From: JANXLS01 sp038227045
GTDB lineage: Bacteria; Planctomycetota; SZUA-567; H5-PLA8
Length of the DNA: 57,562 nt
Direction: 5' to 3'
Assembly (NCBI GenBank): GCA_038227045.1
Contig: JBBRQD010000026.1
Span: forward strand, 1 to 57,562
Shown here: piece after piece, positions 16,783 through 25,435 of the stretch
Layout of the letters: each line of letters starts with the position of its first letter
How positions within the stretch are numbered: position 1 is the first letter of the stretch
Made by a program: the position numbers and the translations under genes
Notes under the pieces: model-generated
Seen by the model: the letters and a program-made list of their open reading frames with translations, nothing else
Databases searched by the model: none
Told to the model about the DNA's origin: nothing

Positions 16783-19700
16783 ATGACCGTCGCGCAGAAT
16801 CCGCACCGTCTTTCTGTTTTCCCCCGCGTCATGCCGGGTCTTTTTGTTGCAATGGCTCTTTCGATGGTGCTCCTCGCGGCGCGGTCGTGGGCGGGCGAGG
16901 ATGCTGAATTTCAGCGCGCGAAGGGCTACTACACGCTGCAGGAATACAAACTCGCTACTGAAGACCTCGCCAAATTCATTGCCGCCTATCCCAAGTCGGA
17001 TCGGCTGGAAGACGCGAAACTGCTGCTTGCCGAGAGCCACTATCAACTGAAAGATTATGCCGGCGCGGCCAAAGAGTACGATGCGTTTCTGGCCGACTAT
17101 CCGAAAACCGCGCGGCGAGCCGACGCGCTGCAGCGCGCCGTGATGTCATACGCGATCATCAAGGATTACGCCAATTGCCTGAAGCACGCGCAGGCATACG
17201 CCCAGGAAAACCGCGCGAAGTTAAAGGGCGCTTTGCCGCAAGATCCACTCTTCATCAAGTTCGCCACGGCGCTCTATCGCGCTGGCGACAGCGCGTATGA
17301 GTTGAAGGATTTCGCCAAAGCGCAAGCGTTTTGGGAAGAGCTGGTCAAGGATATTCCAAATTCACCGCTGATCGCGGACGCGAACGAAGGTCTGGGCTGG
17401 ATTTATTTCAGCAACAAGAATTATGAAAAAGCCGCCGTTGCGTTTCATGCGACTGCGGAAGCTCCAAACTACCGGCGCGCCGCGTGGACCAAATTAATGG
17501 AGGGTCGCGCGTTGGGTGAGCTCAACAAAGCCACAGAGGCTCTCGCCGCGATCAAGCTTGCGCCTACGCTGGCGGGCAGCGACAAAGATCTCGAAGTTGA
17601 GTGTCTTATTCGCACCACCGAACTGCTCCTTCGCGCGCCGAAATCTGGCGACACGGCGTTGGATCCTGCGGCGCTCAAGTCGATTCTCGAGAATCTGCAC
17701 AAGCTCGCCAAGGACTTTCCGGCGCTACCCGCCACGGTTTCGGCCATTGATGCCGGGACGTTTCGCATGGTCGAGACAAAGCACGATGCCGAAGTCGCCG
17801 ATTTGGCCGGACTCTATTTGGAAGTCACTGCCGCAAATGCCGCCGCCGCGCCGAAGCGTTCGGCAATGGCGCGGATCAAGTCACGCGCGCTGCTTGCTGC
17901 CAATAAAAATCCTCAAGCGATCGAGGCCGCGCGGCTTGCGGTCAAAGAAGCGGACGCGCTGGCAGACGCGGCTCAGAAAAGCGAAGAGCGGCCGGCGTCG
18001 TTGATGCTGCTGGCTGAACTGGTGCCGGCGGAAGCGCCCGCGATTATGAAGGAGATTTCCGACAAGCATTCGCAGACCCGTTTCGCGATGGACGCGCAAT
18101 ACGAACTCGCCCGTGTCGCAGGGGAAGCGGGGCGCATTGGCGACGCACTGGTGCAGATCGAAACATTGCTCGACACCATTTCCAAAGCGCCCGCCGGCCA
18201 AGTCGTCGCTGAAAAACTGAAGCGCGACGCGCTTTTCGCCGCGGGCCATTTCGCGTTCCACAAGCCCGATCATAAGAAGTCCGTGGAGTACGCGCGGGCC
18301 TATCAAAAGGCATACGGCGAGAAGGATGCAAGAGCCGACGATGTCGCGCGCAAGCTCGCCTGGAGTCTCAATGAAACCGGCGATGCCGCGGGTGCGGCCG
18401 CATCCGTCGATGCCGCGCTGACCGCGTTTCCAAAGAGCGCTTATCGCGACGAGATGCTGTATGTTCGCGCGATGGCTGCGAACAAAACCAATGATGCCGC
18501 GTCGGCGCTGAAATTTGACGAGGAATTGACGCACGATTTTCCGAATTCGCCATTTGCGGATGATGCACTTTTCGATTCTGCGCTGATCCTGTTCAAGCAG
18601 GCGAAATACGAGCCGAGTCTGGCGAAATTGAATGCGCTGCTCGACAAGCCGGCGTCGAAGCCCGAATTGAGAAATGTGGCGCTGCAACTTCGCGCGTCGG
18701 CGCGCTTGCAATGCGGCCAGGTACCGGGTGCGCTCGCCGACGCGGACGAGCTTCTTATTAAAGGGGCGAGCGACGCGCGCGTGAGTCTGCCGGCGCTGCG
18801 CATCATCAAAGCCATGGCGCTGCTTGCTCAGCCGGACAAAGAGAATGATGCGCTTGCCGCGTTCAACGAACTGATCGCCAAAGGCCCGGCGGATGCGCCT
18901 GAAGTTCGCCAGGGAATTTCGCGCCGCGCATTTTTGCTCTTTAAAAACAAGAAGTATGCGGAGGCCAAAGCCGACTTCATGTTATTGAGCGATCCGGCGA
19001 AGGCCGCGACGCCGCAGGACGCGCTCAATGCCGCGCTGCATCTGGCCGTGATTCATCGCGAGTTGAAGGAAACGCCGCAGGCCAAAGCGCTGCTTGAAAA
19101 ACTCGTCGAACAAAAACTGGAGGGCGTCGCTGCGTTCGAAGTGCCGTTCCAACTCGGCAACATGCTCTTTGAATCCGCCGATAACGCGGGCGCAATCAAG
19201 CAGTACGACCGCGCGCTGGCCAATCCGGCAGGCGCATCGCCGGCGTCGCTCAGCGCGGCGCGGTTGAATCTGGCGTGGTCGCTGCGGCGCGCCAACGACA
19301 AGGCAAAAGCGGAACTGGCATTCGCCGAGGTCGTCAAGAACGATCCGAGCGGACCCTTCGCCGCCGAAGCGCTCTTCGAACGCGCGCGGCTGTTCGTCGA
19401 GCTCGGCAAGAGCGCGGATGCGCTGCCGCTGTGGAAGGAAATTGTGCAGAAATTCGCGGACAGTCCGTTCGCCGAAAAAGCGATGTTTCTGCAAGGGCAG
19501 GCGCTGGCTCAAGCCGGGCAGTTCAAGGAGGCGGCGGAACTTTTCGCGGCGCACGTTGAAAAATATCCGGCCGTCAATTTGCGCGAAACGCTGTGCGGTC
19601 TTGCCGAGTCGCATCTGCATTTAAACGAAATGGATAAAGCGCGCGAGGCGTTCGACAAAGTGCTGGGGCCGAAGGGCATTGAAGCGGATCTTGAAGATGT

Positions 19701-19971
19701 CAACGAGCGCGCGCTGCTGGGGCTGGCCGAAATCGCTCTGAAGGCCGGCGATGCGGCGGGCGCGAAAAAGAGGGTGTTGCGAATTCTTACTGAAAACGCG
19801 CAATCGCCGTGGGCCGATGCGGCGTATTTCATTTCCGGGCAAGCCAGCGAAGTGTTGAAAGAACCGGAACGCGCGATAGGCTATTACCGCAAACTGATCG
19901 CGGAACGTCCAAAGAGCGCGCACGTGCCGGCGGCCGAGGAACGGCTCCGGGCGCTGGGCGCTCCAAAATAG
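16783..19971 (+). CDS. Large periplasmic TPR-repeat protein (1062 aa)
   Basis: ATG 16783 follows CGGAGAA; upstream in-frame codons are not supported. A signal peptide spans about residues 15-43 (LFVAMALSMVLLAARSWAG). The rest is TPR or TPR-like helical pairs nearly end to end, many ending in FPxSxxADDALF or YPKSDRLEDAKLLLAESHYQL, as in BamD/YbgF/Tol-Pal-associated repeats. The last repeats (YFISGQASEVLKEPERAIGYYRKLIAERPKS) are canonical. It is probably a periplasmic scaffold; the partner is unknown. The next gene begins 44 bases later on the same strand. Confidence 0.88.
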   Translation: MTVAQNPHRLSVFPRVMPGLFVAMALSMVLLAARSWAGEDAEFQRAKGYYTLQEYKLATEDLAKFIAAYPKSDRLEDAKLLLAESHYQLKDYAGAAKEYDAFLADYPKTARRADALQRAVMSYAIIKDYANCLKHAQAYAQENRAKLKGALPQDPLFIKFATALYRAGDSAYELKDFAKAQAFWEELVKDIPNSPLIADANEGLGWIYFSNKNYEKAAVAFHATAEAPNYRRAAWTKLMEGRALGELNKATEALAAIKLAPTLAGSDKDLEVECLIRTTELLLRAPKSGDTALDPAALKSILENLHKLAKDFPALPATVSAIDAGTFRMVETKHDAEVADLAGLYLEVTAANAAAAPKRSAMARIKSRALLAANKNPQAIEAARLAVKEADALADAAQKSEERPASLMLLAELVPAEAPAIMKEISDKHSQTRFAMDAQYELARVAGEAGRIGDALVQIETLLDTISKAPAGQVVAEKLKRDALFAAGHFAFHKPDHKKSVEYARAYQKAYGEKDARADDVARKLAWSLNETGDAAGAAASVDAALTAFPKSAYRDEMLYVRAMAANKTNDAASALKFDEELTHDFPNSPFADDALFDSALILFKQAKYEPSLAKLNALLDKPASKPELRNVALQLRASARLQCGQVPGALADADELLIKGASDARVSLPALRIIKAMALLAQPDKENDALAAFNELIAKGPADAPEVRQGISRRAFLLFKNKKYAEAKADFMLLSDPAKAATPQDALNAALHLAVIHRELKETPQAKALLEKLVEQKLEGVAAFEVPFQLGNMLFESADNAGAIKQYDRALANPAGASPASLSAARLNLAWSLRRANDKAKAELAFAEVVKNDPSGPFAAEALFERARLFVELGKSADALPLWKEIVQKFADSPFAEKAMFLQGQALAQAGQFKEAAELFAAHVEKYPAVNLRETLCGLAESHLHLNEMDKAREAFDKVLGPKGIEADLEDVNERALLGLAEIALKAGDAAGAKKRVLRILTENAQSPWADAAYFISGQASEVLKEPERAIGYYRKLIAERPKSAHVPAAEERLRALGAPK

Positions 19972-20015
19972 TTCGTGGCGAAAATCACAACATTCTACAT
20001 AAAGGAATCCAACCG

Positions 20016-20801
20016 ATGGCTGACGTAGAAGATCCGAATGCGAATCCAAAACCGAAACAGAAAAGCTCATGCGGCTGCTGCTTTCTAAAGATTCTCGCTG
20101 TGTGCCTTGTGCTCGGCGCGATCGTTTCGGGCGTGGTCGGCTACTTCGTCTATACCAGTGTCTCATGGTTTGCCACGGCGGTTGAAACCACGCCGGCCAC
20201 ATACGCGCCGCTGGAGGTCTCCGCCGGCGAGCAGCAGGATGTGGATCGGGTGATTCAAAAGTTGCAGGCCGGAAAGACGCAGAAGGATCCGATCGACGAA
20301 ACGATTTCTCCCGTTGTGTTCAATGACATCATCGCTCAGATAATGCAGGGTGAAAAAGACAAGGGCAAGAAAAGCGACCTCGAAGCTTTTCGGCTCAGTA
20401 TCGCGGGCGATCATTTTCAGGTCGCGCTCACCACGAAAACTCCAAGTCAGGACAAGAACAATCCGGGACCGGCCTATTTGAATATCAAGAGTTCCTTCGA
20501 TCTGGAAATTGCAGACGGAAAAATCGTGGACATGACTGTTCACAGTCTCGCGGCAGGCGGAAAGGAAGCGCCGAGTTGGTTCAAGCTTTTTGCCAACAAG
20601 ATGTTTGAAGGTGTTCGCGATGGCACAAACAAGGACAAAAACACCGACGAAGCTCTGAAAAAACTGAGCGTGATCAAATTGCTAAAACGCGATGGCGACC
20701 GTCTGCACGTGATTCTCGATCCGGCGAAGTTCGATCAGCCCGATGACGCCCCCGCGCCCAAGCCGGACGCGCCCAAAGAACCCGGCAAAGAAGCATTCTA
20801 A
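20016..20801 (+). CDS. Membrane-anchored protein of unknown function (261 aa)
   Basis: ATG 20016 follows AAAGGAA with 8-base spacing; the longer in-frame ORF overlaps the TPR gene and is not used. The first 20 residues are polar, then a CGCC cysteine cluster, then one membrane helix (about residues 27-50, ILAVCLVLGAIVSGVVGYFV). The remainder is an extracytoplasmic domain with alternating beta/alpha character and a proline/lysine-rich end. I do not recognise a family. It sits between the TPR protein and nfo and may share their transcript. Confidence 0.7.
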   Translation: MADVEDPNANPKPKQKSSCGCCFLKILAVCLVLGAIVSGVVGYFVYTSVSWFATAVETTPATYAPLEVSAGEQQDVDRVIQKLQAGKTQKDPIDETISPVVFNDIIAQIMQGEKDKGKKSDLEAFRLSIAGDHFQVALTTKTPSQDKNNPGPAYLNIKSSFDLEIADGKIVDMTVHSLAAGGKEAPSWFKLFANKMFEGVRDGTNKDKNTDEALKKLSVIKLLKRDGDRLHVILDPAKFDQPDDAPAPKPDAPKEPGKEAF

Positions 20802-20823
20802 TTCAAATAAAGGGGAATGGATT

Positions 20824-21786
20824 TTGCGATTTGGAATGCATCTGACGTTTAAGGAAGGACCGGCTTTGGCGCGGTCGCTCGGTTGCCAGGCGCTGCAGAT
20901 TTTTTGCGGCAATCCGCGCGGCTGGCTGAAGACTCCGCTGGACGAGGAGTTCATTAAATCGTTTCGCGCGGACGCCGCCGCGGCGAAGCTCGATCCGATT
21001 GTCGTTCATGCCACCTATCTGATAAATCTCGCCGCGCGCAACGACGAGATTTATCAGAAATCGAGCGATGCGTTTATCATGGAACTCAAGCGCTGCCGGC
21101 AGCTCGGCGCGAAATTCTTCGTGCTGCACATCGGCAATCACATGGGCGCCGGGCCGGAAGCTGGGCGCGCGCGCGTCGCCGAAGCCATGCGTCGCGCCGA
21201 ACGCGAAGTGCCCGACGGTCCCGAAATTCTCGTAGAAAACACCGCCGGCGGCGGCACGTCGCTGGGAACTACGTTCGAAGAAGTCGCCGCGGTCATGGAC
21301 GCCGCGGGCATCGCGCGCCTGGGCCTGTGCCTCGATACGTGCCATGGGCTCGCGGCCGGCTACGACATTCGCACGAAGGATGGTGTCGATAAAATGCTCG
21401 GCACCATCGATCGTACCATCGGCCTGAAGCGGCTGCGCTGCCTGCATTTCAACGATTCGAAAGGCGCGCTCGGATCGCATCTTGACCGCCACGAGCACAT
21501 CGGCGCGGGCGAGATCGGCCTTGCGGGATTTCGCGCGCTGCTGAGCGACAAGCGCATCTGGCACCTGCCGGCGATATTGGAAACGCCGAAGGAGCTGCCG
21601 ACGAGCGACGTGGAAAATCTGTGGCGGACTATCGAACTTGCGATTGCGGCGGGAGCGGTTAAAAAGTCCGATGTGGGCAATAAGCCCATTGGGCTTGAGA
21701 CGCCATCGGACAATCCAAATCCCAAAAAGAAAAGCGCGCCGCGCGTGGCGAAAATCAAGGCCGTCAAGACCTCCAAAACCGTCTGA
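20824..21786 (+). CDS. nfo: Endonuclease IV (AP endonuclease)
   Basis: Zinc-dependent apurinic/apyrimidinic endonuclease of base-excision repair. All metal ligands of the E. coli enzyme have counterparts: His in VVHATYLINLA, His in LHIGNHMGAG, Glu in ILVENTAGG, Asp and His in CLDTCHGLAAGYD, His in LHFNDSK, Asp/His in SHLDRHEHIGAG, and Glu in ILETPKE. I use the TTG at 20824, giving MRFGMHLTF, which matches the family opening and is preceded by AAAGGGGAA; the ATG at 20836 would cut the first strand. A Lys-rich tail of about 35 residues (KKKSAPRVAKIKAVKTSK) extends beyond the usual end. Confidence 0.95.
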   Translation: MRFGMHLTFKEGPALARSLGCQALQIFCGNPRGWLKTPLDEEFIKSFRADAAAAKLDPIVVHATYLINLAARNDEIYQKSSDAFIMELKRCRQLGAKFFVLHIGNHMGAGPEAGRARVAEAMRRAEREVPDGPEILVENTAGGGTSLGTTFEEVAAVMDAAGIARLGLCLDTCHGLAAGYDIRTKDGVDKMLGTIDRTIGLKRLRCLHFNDSKGALGSHLDRHEHIGAGEIGLAGFRALLSDKRIWHLPAILETPKELPTSDVENLWRTIELAIAAGAVKKSDVGNKPIGLETPSDNPNPKKKSAPRVAKIKAVKTSKTV

Positions 21787-21806
21787 CATTCGGGAGTATT
21801 CCATAA

Positions 21807-23495
21807 ATGATTTTGTCCGCTCGTACGATTCGCCGCGTTACGGTTGCTTTTCTGGCAACTCTATCGATCTCCATTGCGTGCGTTTGCGCCGAAGAGGAAT
21901 TCGGCGAATTCACCAAGAAAATCGAGTCATTCACGCTCGATAACGGCCTGACAATTATTCTGTATCCGCGCGGCGATGCGCCGGTGGTGTCGTGCGTGAC
22001 GTATGTCAAAACGGGCTCGACCGACGAGCATGTGGGCATCACGGGCCTCGCGCATCAGCTCGAGCATCTCGCGTTCAAAGGCACGCCGTTTGTCGGCACG
22101 AACGATTACAAGAGCGAACAGGCCGCGCTGGCGGAGATCGATAAACTGTACGTCACGATCCAGGCGCTCGAACAGAAAGTTCCCGCCGATATGCGCGACG
22201 GAATTTTGTCGCTGCTGGCGCAGGTGACCAGCACCGGCGCGCGCGGCGTCGCTCCCGAACAAGCCATCAAAATAATGGAAAAGCAGGCCAACGATTTGAT
22301 CGCGACCTGGCAGAAAGCCGGCGTGACTCTTGCGGAGGCGGACAAAAATTCGCTGATCGATCTGGTCAAAACATACGCGCAAAAAGTGAAGGAAGCCGAG
22401 AAGTACGTCCTGCAAAATCAATATTCGAACCTGATCGATCGCGCGGGCGGAGTCGGTTTGAATGCGTTCACGTCCGACGACCGCACCGTCTATCACGTCT
22501 CGCTGCCCGCCAACAAACTCGAACTCTGGGCCGCGCTCGAATCCGACCGCTTCATGAACATTGTTCCGCGCCAGCTCGAAAAAGAAAAACAGGTGGTGCT
22601 CGAAGAGCGCCGCATGAGGACCGATTCGAGCGCATTTGGAAAAATCTACGAATCGTTTCTGGGCGTGGCATTTCAAGCGCATCCTTATGGCATCGCGGTG
22701 ATCGGGCATCGCAGCGACATTCTGGGATACAATCGCGAAAAAATCATGAAATTCTACCGCGAACATTATGTGCCCAGCGAAACGATCGTGGCGGTTGTCG
22801 GCGACATCGATGTCCCGGCCACGAAGAAGCTGCTCACGGATTATTTCGGCCGGATTCCGAAAGCCAAAGGGCCGCCTCCGCCGGTCACGGTCGAACCGCA
22901 GCAAGAAGGCGAGCGCCGTCTCGAAATCGAATTTCCAGCCCAACCGGTGATGATGATCGGATACCATGTCCCCGAGCGCAACCATCCCGACACGCCCGCG
23001 CTGATCATGCTCAACGAGATTGCCACGTCCGGAAAAACGTCGCGTTTGGAAGCGCATCTCGTTAAGACGAAGAAGGCCAACTCGGTCAATTCCTGGATCG
23101 GGCCGGGCGACCGTTATCCGCGCTTGATGTTCTTCACCGCGGAACCGCCGCAGGGTGGGAACACGACCGATTTGGAAGCGGTGGTGTTGGCGGAAATTGA
23201 AAAATTGAAAGCGGAAACGCCCACCGCTGAGGAAATGAAACGCGTGATCACGCGCTATCGTTCGGGCGTGCTGCGCGGCATGAAATCCAATCTGAATCTG
23301 GCGCAGGAACTCGCGGACTACCAGGCCGTCAGCGGCGACTGGCACAGCCTGTTCCGCGAAATTCAAGAGATCAGCGCGGTGAAGCCGGAGCAGGTCACGG
23401 CCGTGGCGAAGAAATATCTGACGAAGCCGAATCGAACCATCGGCAAAGTCGTGCCGATGAGCGCTGGCGAGGGTGACGAAAAGCCGAAGCAGTAA
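21807..23495 (+). CDS. M16-family zinc metallopeptidase (insulinase/PqqL-like)
   Basis: Signal peptide at residues 1-28, then the M16 catalytic domain with the inverted zinc motif HQLEH at residues 83-87. Between this motif and the YHVSLPANKLELWAALESDRF segment is an insertion of about 100 mostly helical residues, longer than in typical members. The distal zinc-ligand Glu would lie in LEKEKQVVLEERR. The second, non-catalytic M16 half follows (about residues 335-560). Probably a periplasmic oligopeptidase. The stop is 24 bases before the first MITE-like element. Confidence 0.92.
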   Translation: MILSARTIRRVTVAFLATLSISIACVCAEEEFGEFTKKIESFTLDNGLTIILYPRGDAPVVSCVTYVKTGSTDEHVGITGLAHQLEHLAFKGTPFVGTNDYKSEQAALAEIDKLYVTIQALEQKVPADMRDGILSLLAQVTSTGARGVAPEQAIKIMEKQANDLIATWQKAGVTLAEADKNSLIDLVKTYAQKVKEAEKYVLQNQYSNLIDRAGGVGLNAFTSDDRTVYHVSLPANKLELWAALESDRFMNIVPRQLEKEKQVVLEERRMRTDSSAFGKIYESFLGVAFQAHPYGIAVIGHRSDILGYNREKIMKFYREHYVPSETIVAVVGDIDVPATKKLLTDYFGRIPKAKGPPPPVTVEPQQEGERRLEIEFPAQPVMMIGYHVPERNHPDTPALIMLNEIATSGKTSRLEAHLVKTKKANSVNSWIGPGDRYPRLMFFTAEPPQGGNTTDLEAVVLAEIEKLKAETPTAEEMKRVITRYRSGVLRGMKSNLNLAQELADYQAVSGDWHSLFREIQEISAVKPEQVTAVAKKYLTKPNRTIGKVVPMSAGEGDEKPKQ

Positions 23496-23519
23496 TGCAA
23501 TTGTTCGGAGTTCTGGCTT

Positions 23520-23683
23520 TATTGACCCGCGCATTTCTAAAGCATCGTTCTCGCTTGCGGCGGGCGGCGTTGAACTTCGTTGGCCTCGCACGGCGTATCC
23601 TCTTGATACGCCTTTGCTCGACCGCCTCGTTCAACTTGCCCGGCGCAAGCGATAACGACGCTTTAGAAATGCGCGGGTCAATA
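23520..23683. mobile_element. MITE-like foldback element, copy 1
   Basis: TA-flanked element of 164 bp. Perfect terminal inverted repeats begin TTGACCCGCGCATTTCTAAA and end in its complement at 23661-23681. Inside, further arms pair almost throughout (GCATCGTTCTCGCTTGCG with CGCAAGCGATAACGACGC; GTTGAAC with GTTCAAC) down to the central hairpin GGCGTATC-CTCTT-GATACGCC. It carries no transposase. Copy 2 lies at 25271-25435 on the other side of accC, and a 5' fragment is at 53708-53755. Confidence 0.92.
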
Positions 23684-23726
23684 GCCTGTGCGCGAGAGAC
23701 AGCCTGAAGGCTGAACTCCAAACTTT

Positions 23727-25244
23727 CTATTTTTCCGCTTGCTGCCATGCGGCGAGCGGTCGCGAGACATATTCCGCCGTCTTGAAGCGCTCGCGCGAAT
23801 CGATCAATTGGGATGCGGCAAGCGCAACCAATTGCGCCTCGTCCGGGCGTGCGCTCGGCGCGCGTTTTTCGGCGATCAAGCTGGTGTCGTACACGCCGGA
23901 TTTGAACGGCTGGCCCGCCAGAATTCCGGCCAGAAAACGTGCCGTGCTTAACACAGGATGAATGAGCGTCTCGCGCAGCGCGATTTCCAAACGCGCGCGC
24001 GCCTGCTCGCGGTCCTGGCCCCACGCAATCACTTTGGCCAAAAGCGAATCGTAATACGGCGAGACTTCCAATCCCGGCTCCGCCCAGCCGTCCACGCGAA
24101 TGCCCGGACCCGATGGAAATGCGGCCATCGTCAGTGTTCCGCACGACGGACGAAAGCCGTTTTCGGAATCTTCGGCAATGACACGGGCCTCGATGGCGTG
24201 GCCGATCTGCTGTGGATAACTCAAGGTTTCGGCACTCGGACCGATGGCCTTTAACATGCGCGGCGAAAATCCTTTGCCTTCCGCGACAGCCAGTTGTTCC
24301 TCGACAAGGTCGAGTCCCGTGCGCATTTCGGTGACGGGATGTTCGACTTGCAGCCGCGTGTTGATTTCGATGAAATAGAATTCGTTCGTTCCCGACGGCA
24401 CGAGAAACTCCATTGTGCCCGCGCCGCGATAATTCAACGAAGCCGCCAGGCGCGCAGCCATTTCGCCCATTCTGCGGGCATCGGCCGGCGCCAAAGCCGG
24501 GGCGGGGGATTCTTCGATGAGTTTTTGATGCCGCCGTTGCACGGAGCATTCGCGTTCGCCCAGCGAGATTGCGCGGCCAAGACCGTCGCCGAGAATTTGA
24601 ATTTCGACGTGCCGCGCGCGATCGATGTATTTTTCGATGAACACGCGCGGATCGCCGAACGCCGCGCGCGCTTCGGAGGAGGCGCGGTGCAGTGCATCGG
24701 CCAGTTGCGTGCGCTCGCGGACGATCCGCATTCCACGGCCGCCGCCGCCGCCGGCTGCTTTGATCAGCAATGGAAAGCCGGTTTTCTGCGCGACCGCAAG
24801 CGCGTCGTCCAGCGATTCGACGGCGTCGCTCTTTCCTGGCACAATCGGCACGCCGGCTTTCGCCGCGGCCTCGCGCGCGCGCAGTTTGTCGCCCAACGAC
24901 GCGATTTGATCCGGCGTCGGGCCGACGAAACGCATGCCGGCCTCTTCGACCGCGGCGGCGAAATCTTCGTTCTCGGAGAGAAAGCCATAGCCCGGATGGA
25001 CCGCGTCGGCTTCAAGTTTTTTTGCCGCGCCGACGACTTTTGCGATATCCAGATAGACGCGCGCGGGATCGCCTTCGAGCTGAACTGCTCGGCTGCATAA
25101 ACGCAAATGCGGCAGCCCGCCATCGGCGCTCGAAAAGGCGCCGCAGGCTTCAAGCCCCAGCCGCGCGGCCGTGCGCGCGACACGCAGCGCAATCTCGCCG
25201 CGGTTGGCAATGAACAGCCGTCGAATTGGTGCTTTCTTTTTCAT
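23727..25244 (-). CDS. accC: Biotin carboxylase subunit (acetyl-/propionyl-CoA carboxylase type)
   Basis: ATP-grasp enzyme that carboxylates biotin on its carrier protein. N-terminal RRLFIANRGEIALRVARTAA, the PGYGFLSEN motif, the glycine-rich ATP loop KAAGGGGGRGMR, catalytic region EINTRLQVEHPVTEM, and the C-terminal biotin-carboxylase domain (HAIEARVIAED through LLAKVIAWG). The 505-residue length is a little above AccC (about 450) and closer to the biotin carboxylase domain of other acyl-CoA carboxylases. Start: ATG at 25242-25244 (MKKKAPIRRLFIANRGE), after GGGAG. An in-frame extension reaches back through MITE copy 2 and is rejected. No accB or carboxyltransferase gene is adjacent, and the gene is flanked on both sides by MITE copies. 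Confidence 0.93.
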   Translation of the reverse strand: MKKKAPIRRLFIANRGEIALRVARTAARLGLEACGAFSSADGGLPHLRLCSRAVQLEGDPARVYLDIAKVVGAAKKLEADAVHPGYGFLSENEDFAAAVEEAGMRFVGPTPDQIASLGDKLRAREAAAKAGVPIVPGKSDAVESLDDALAVAQKTGFPLLIKAAGGGGGRGMRIVRERTQLADALHRASSEARAAFGDPRVFIEKYIDRARHVEIQILGDGLGRAISLGERECSVQRRHQKLIEESPAPALAPADARRMGEMAARLAASLNYRGAGTMEFLVPSGTNEFYFIEINTRLQVEHPVTEMRTGLDLVEEQLAVAEGKGFSPRMLKAIGPSAETLSYPQQIGHAIEARVIAEDSENGFRPSCGTLTMAAFPSGPGIRVDGWAEPGLEVSPYYDSLLAKVIAWGQDREQARARLEIALRETLIHPVLSTARFLAGILAGQPFKSGVYDTSLIAEKRAPSARPDEAQLVALAASQLIDSRERFKTAEYVSRPLAAWQQAEK

Positions 25245-25270
25245 TCGTCGAATACTCCCGAAGATCTGAT

Positions 25271-25435
25271 TATTGACCCGCGCATTTCTAAAGCATCGTT
25301 CTCGCTTACGGCGGGCGGCGTTGAACTTCGTTGGCCTCGCACGGCGTATCCTCTTGATACGCCTTTGCTCGACCGCCTCGTTCAACTTGCCCGGCGCGGC
25401 GCGATAACGACGCTTTAGAAATGCGCGAGTCAATA
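25271..25435. mobile_element. MITE-like foldback element, copy 2
   Basis: Same TA-flanked element as 23520-23683, 165 bp, with a few substitutions (CTTACGG for CTTGCGG; GCGCGGCGCG in place of GCGCAAGCG; GAGTCAATA at the right end in place of GGGTCAATA). The right end overlaps the stop codon of the following minus-strand gene. It lies 27 bases upstream of the accC start. Confidence 0.92.

Noticed and set aside
23727..25433. Extended accC reading frame starting in the MITE
   Set aside because: The extra 63 residues are the translation of the MITE. The family start and a ribosome binding site support ATG 25244.
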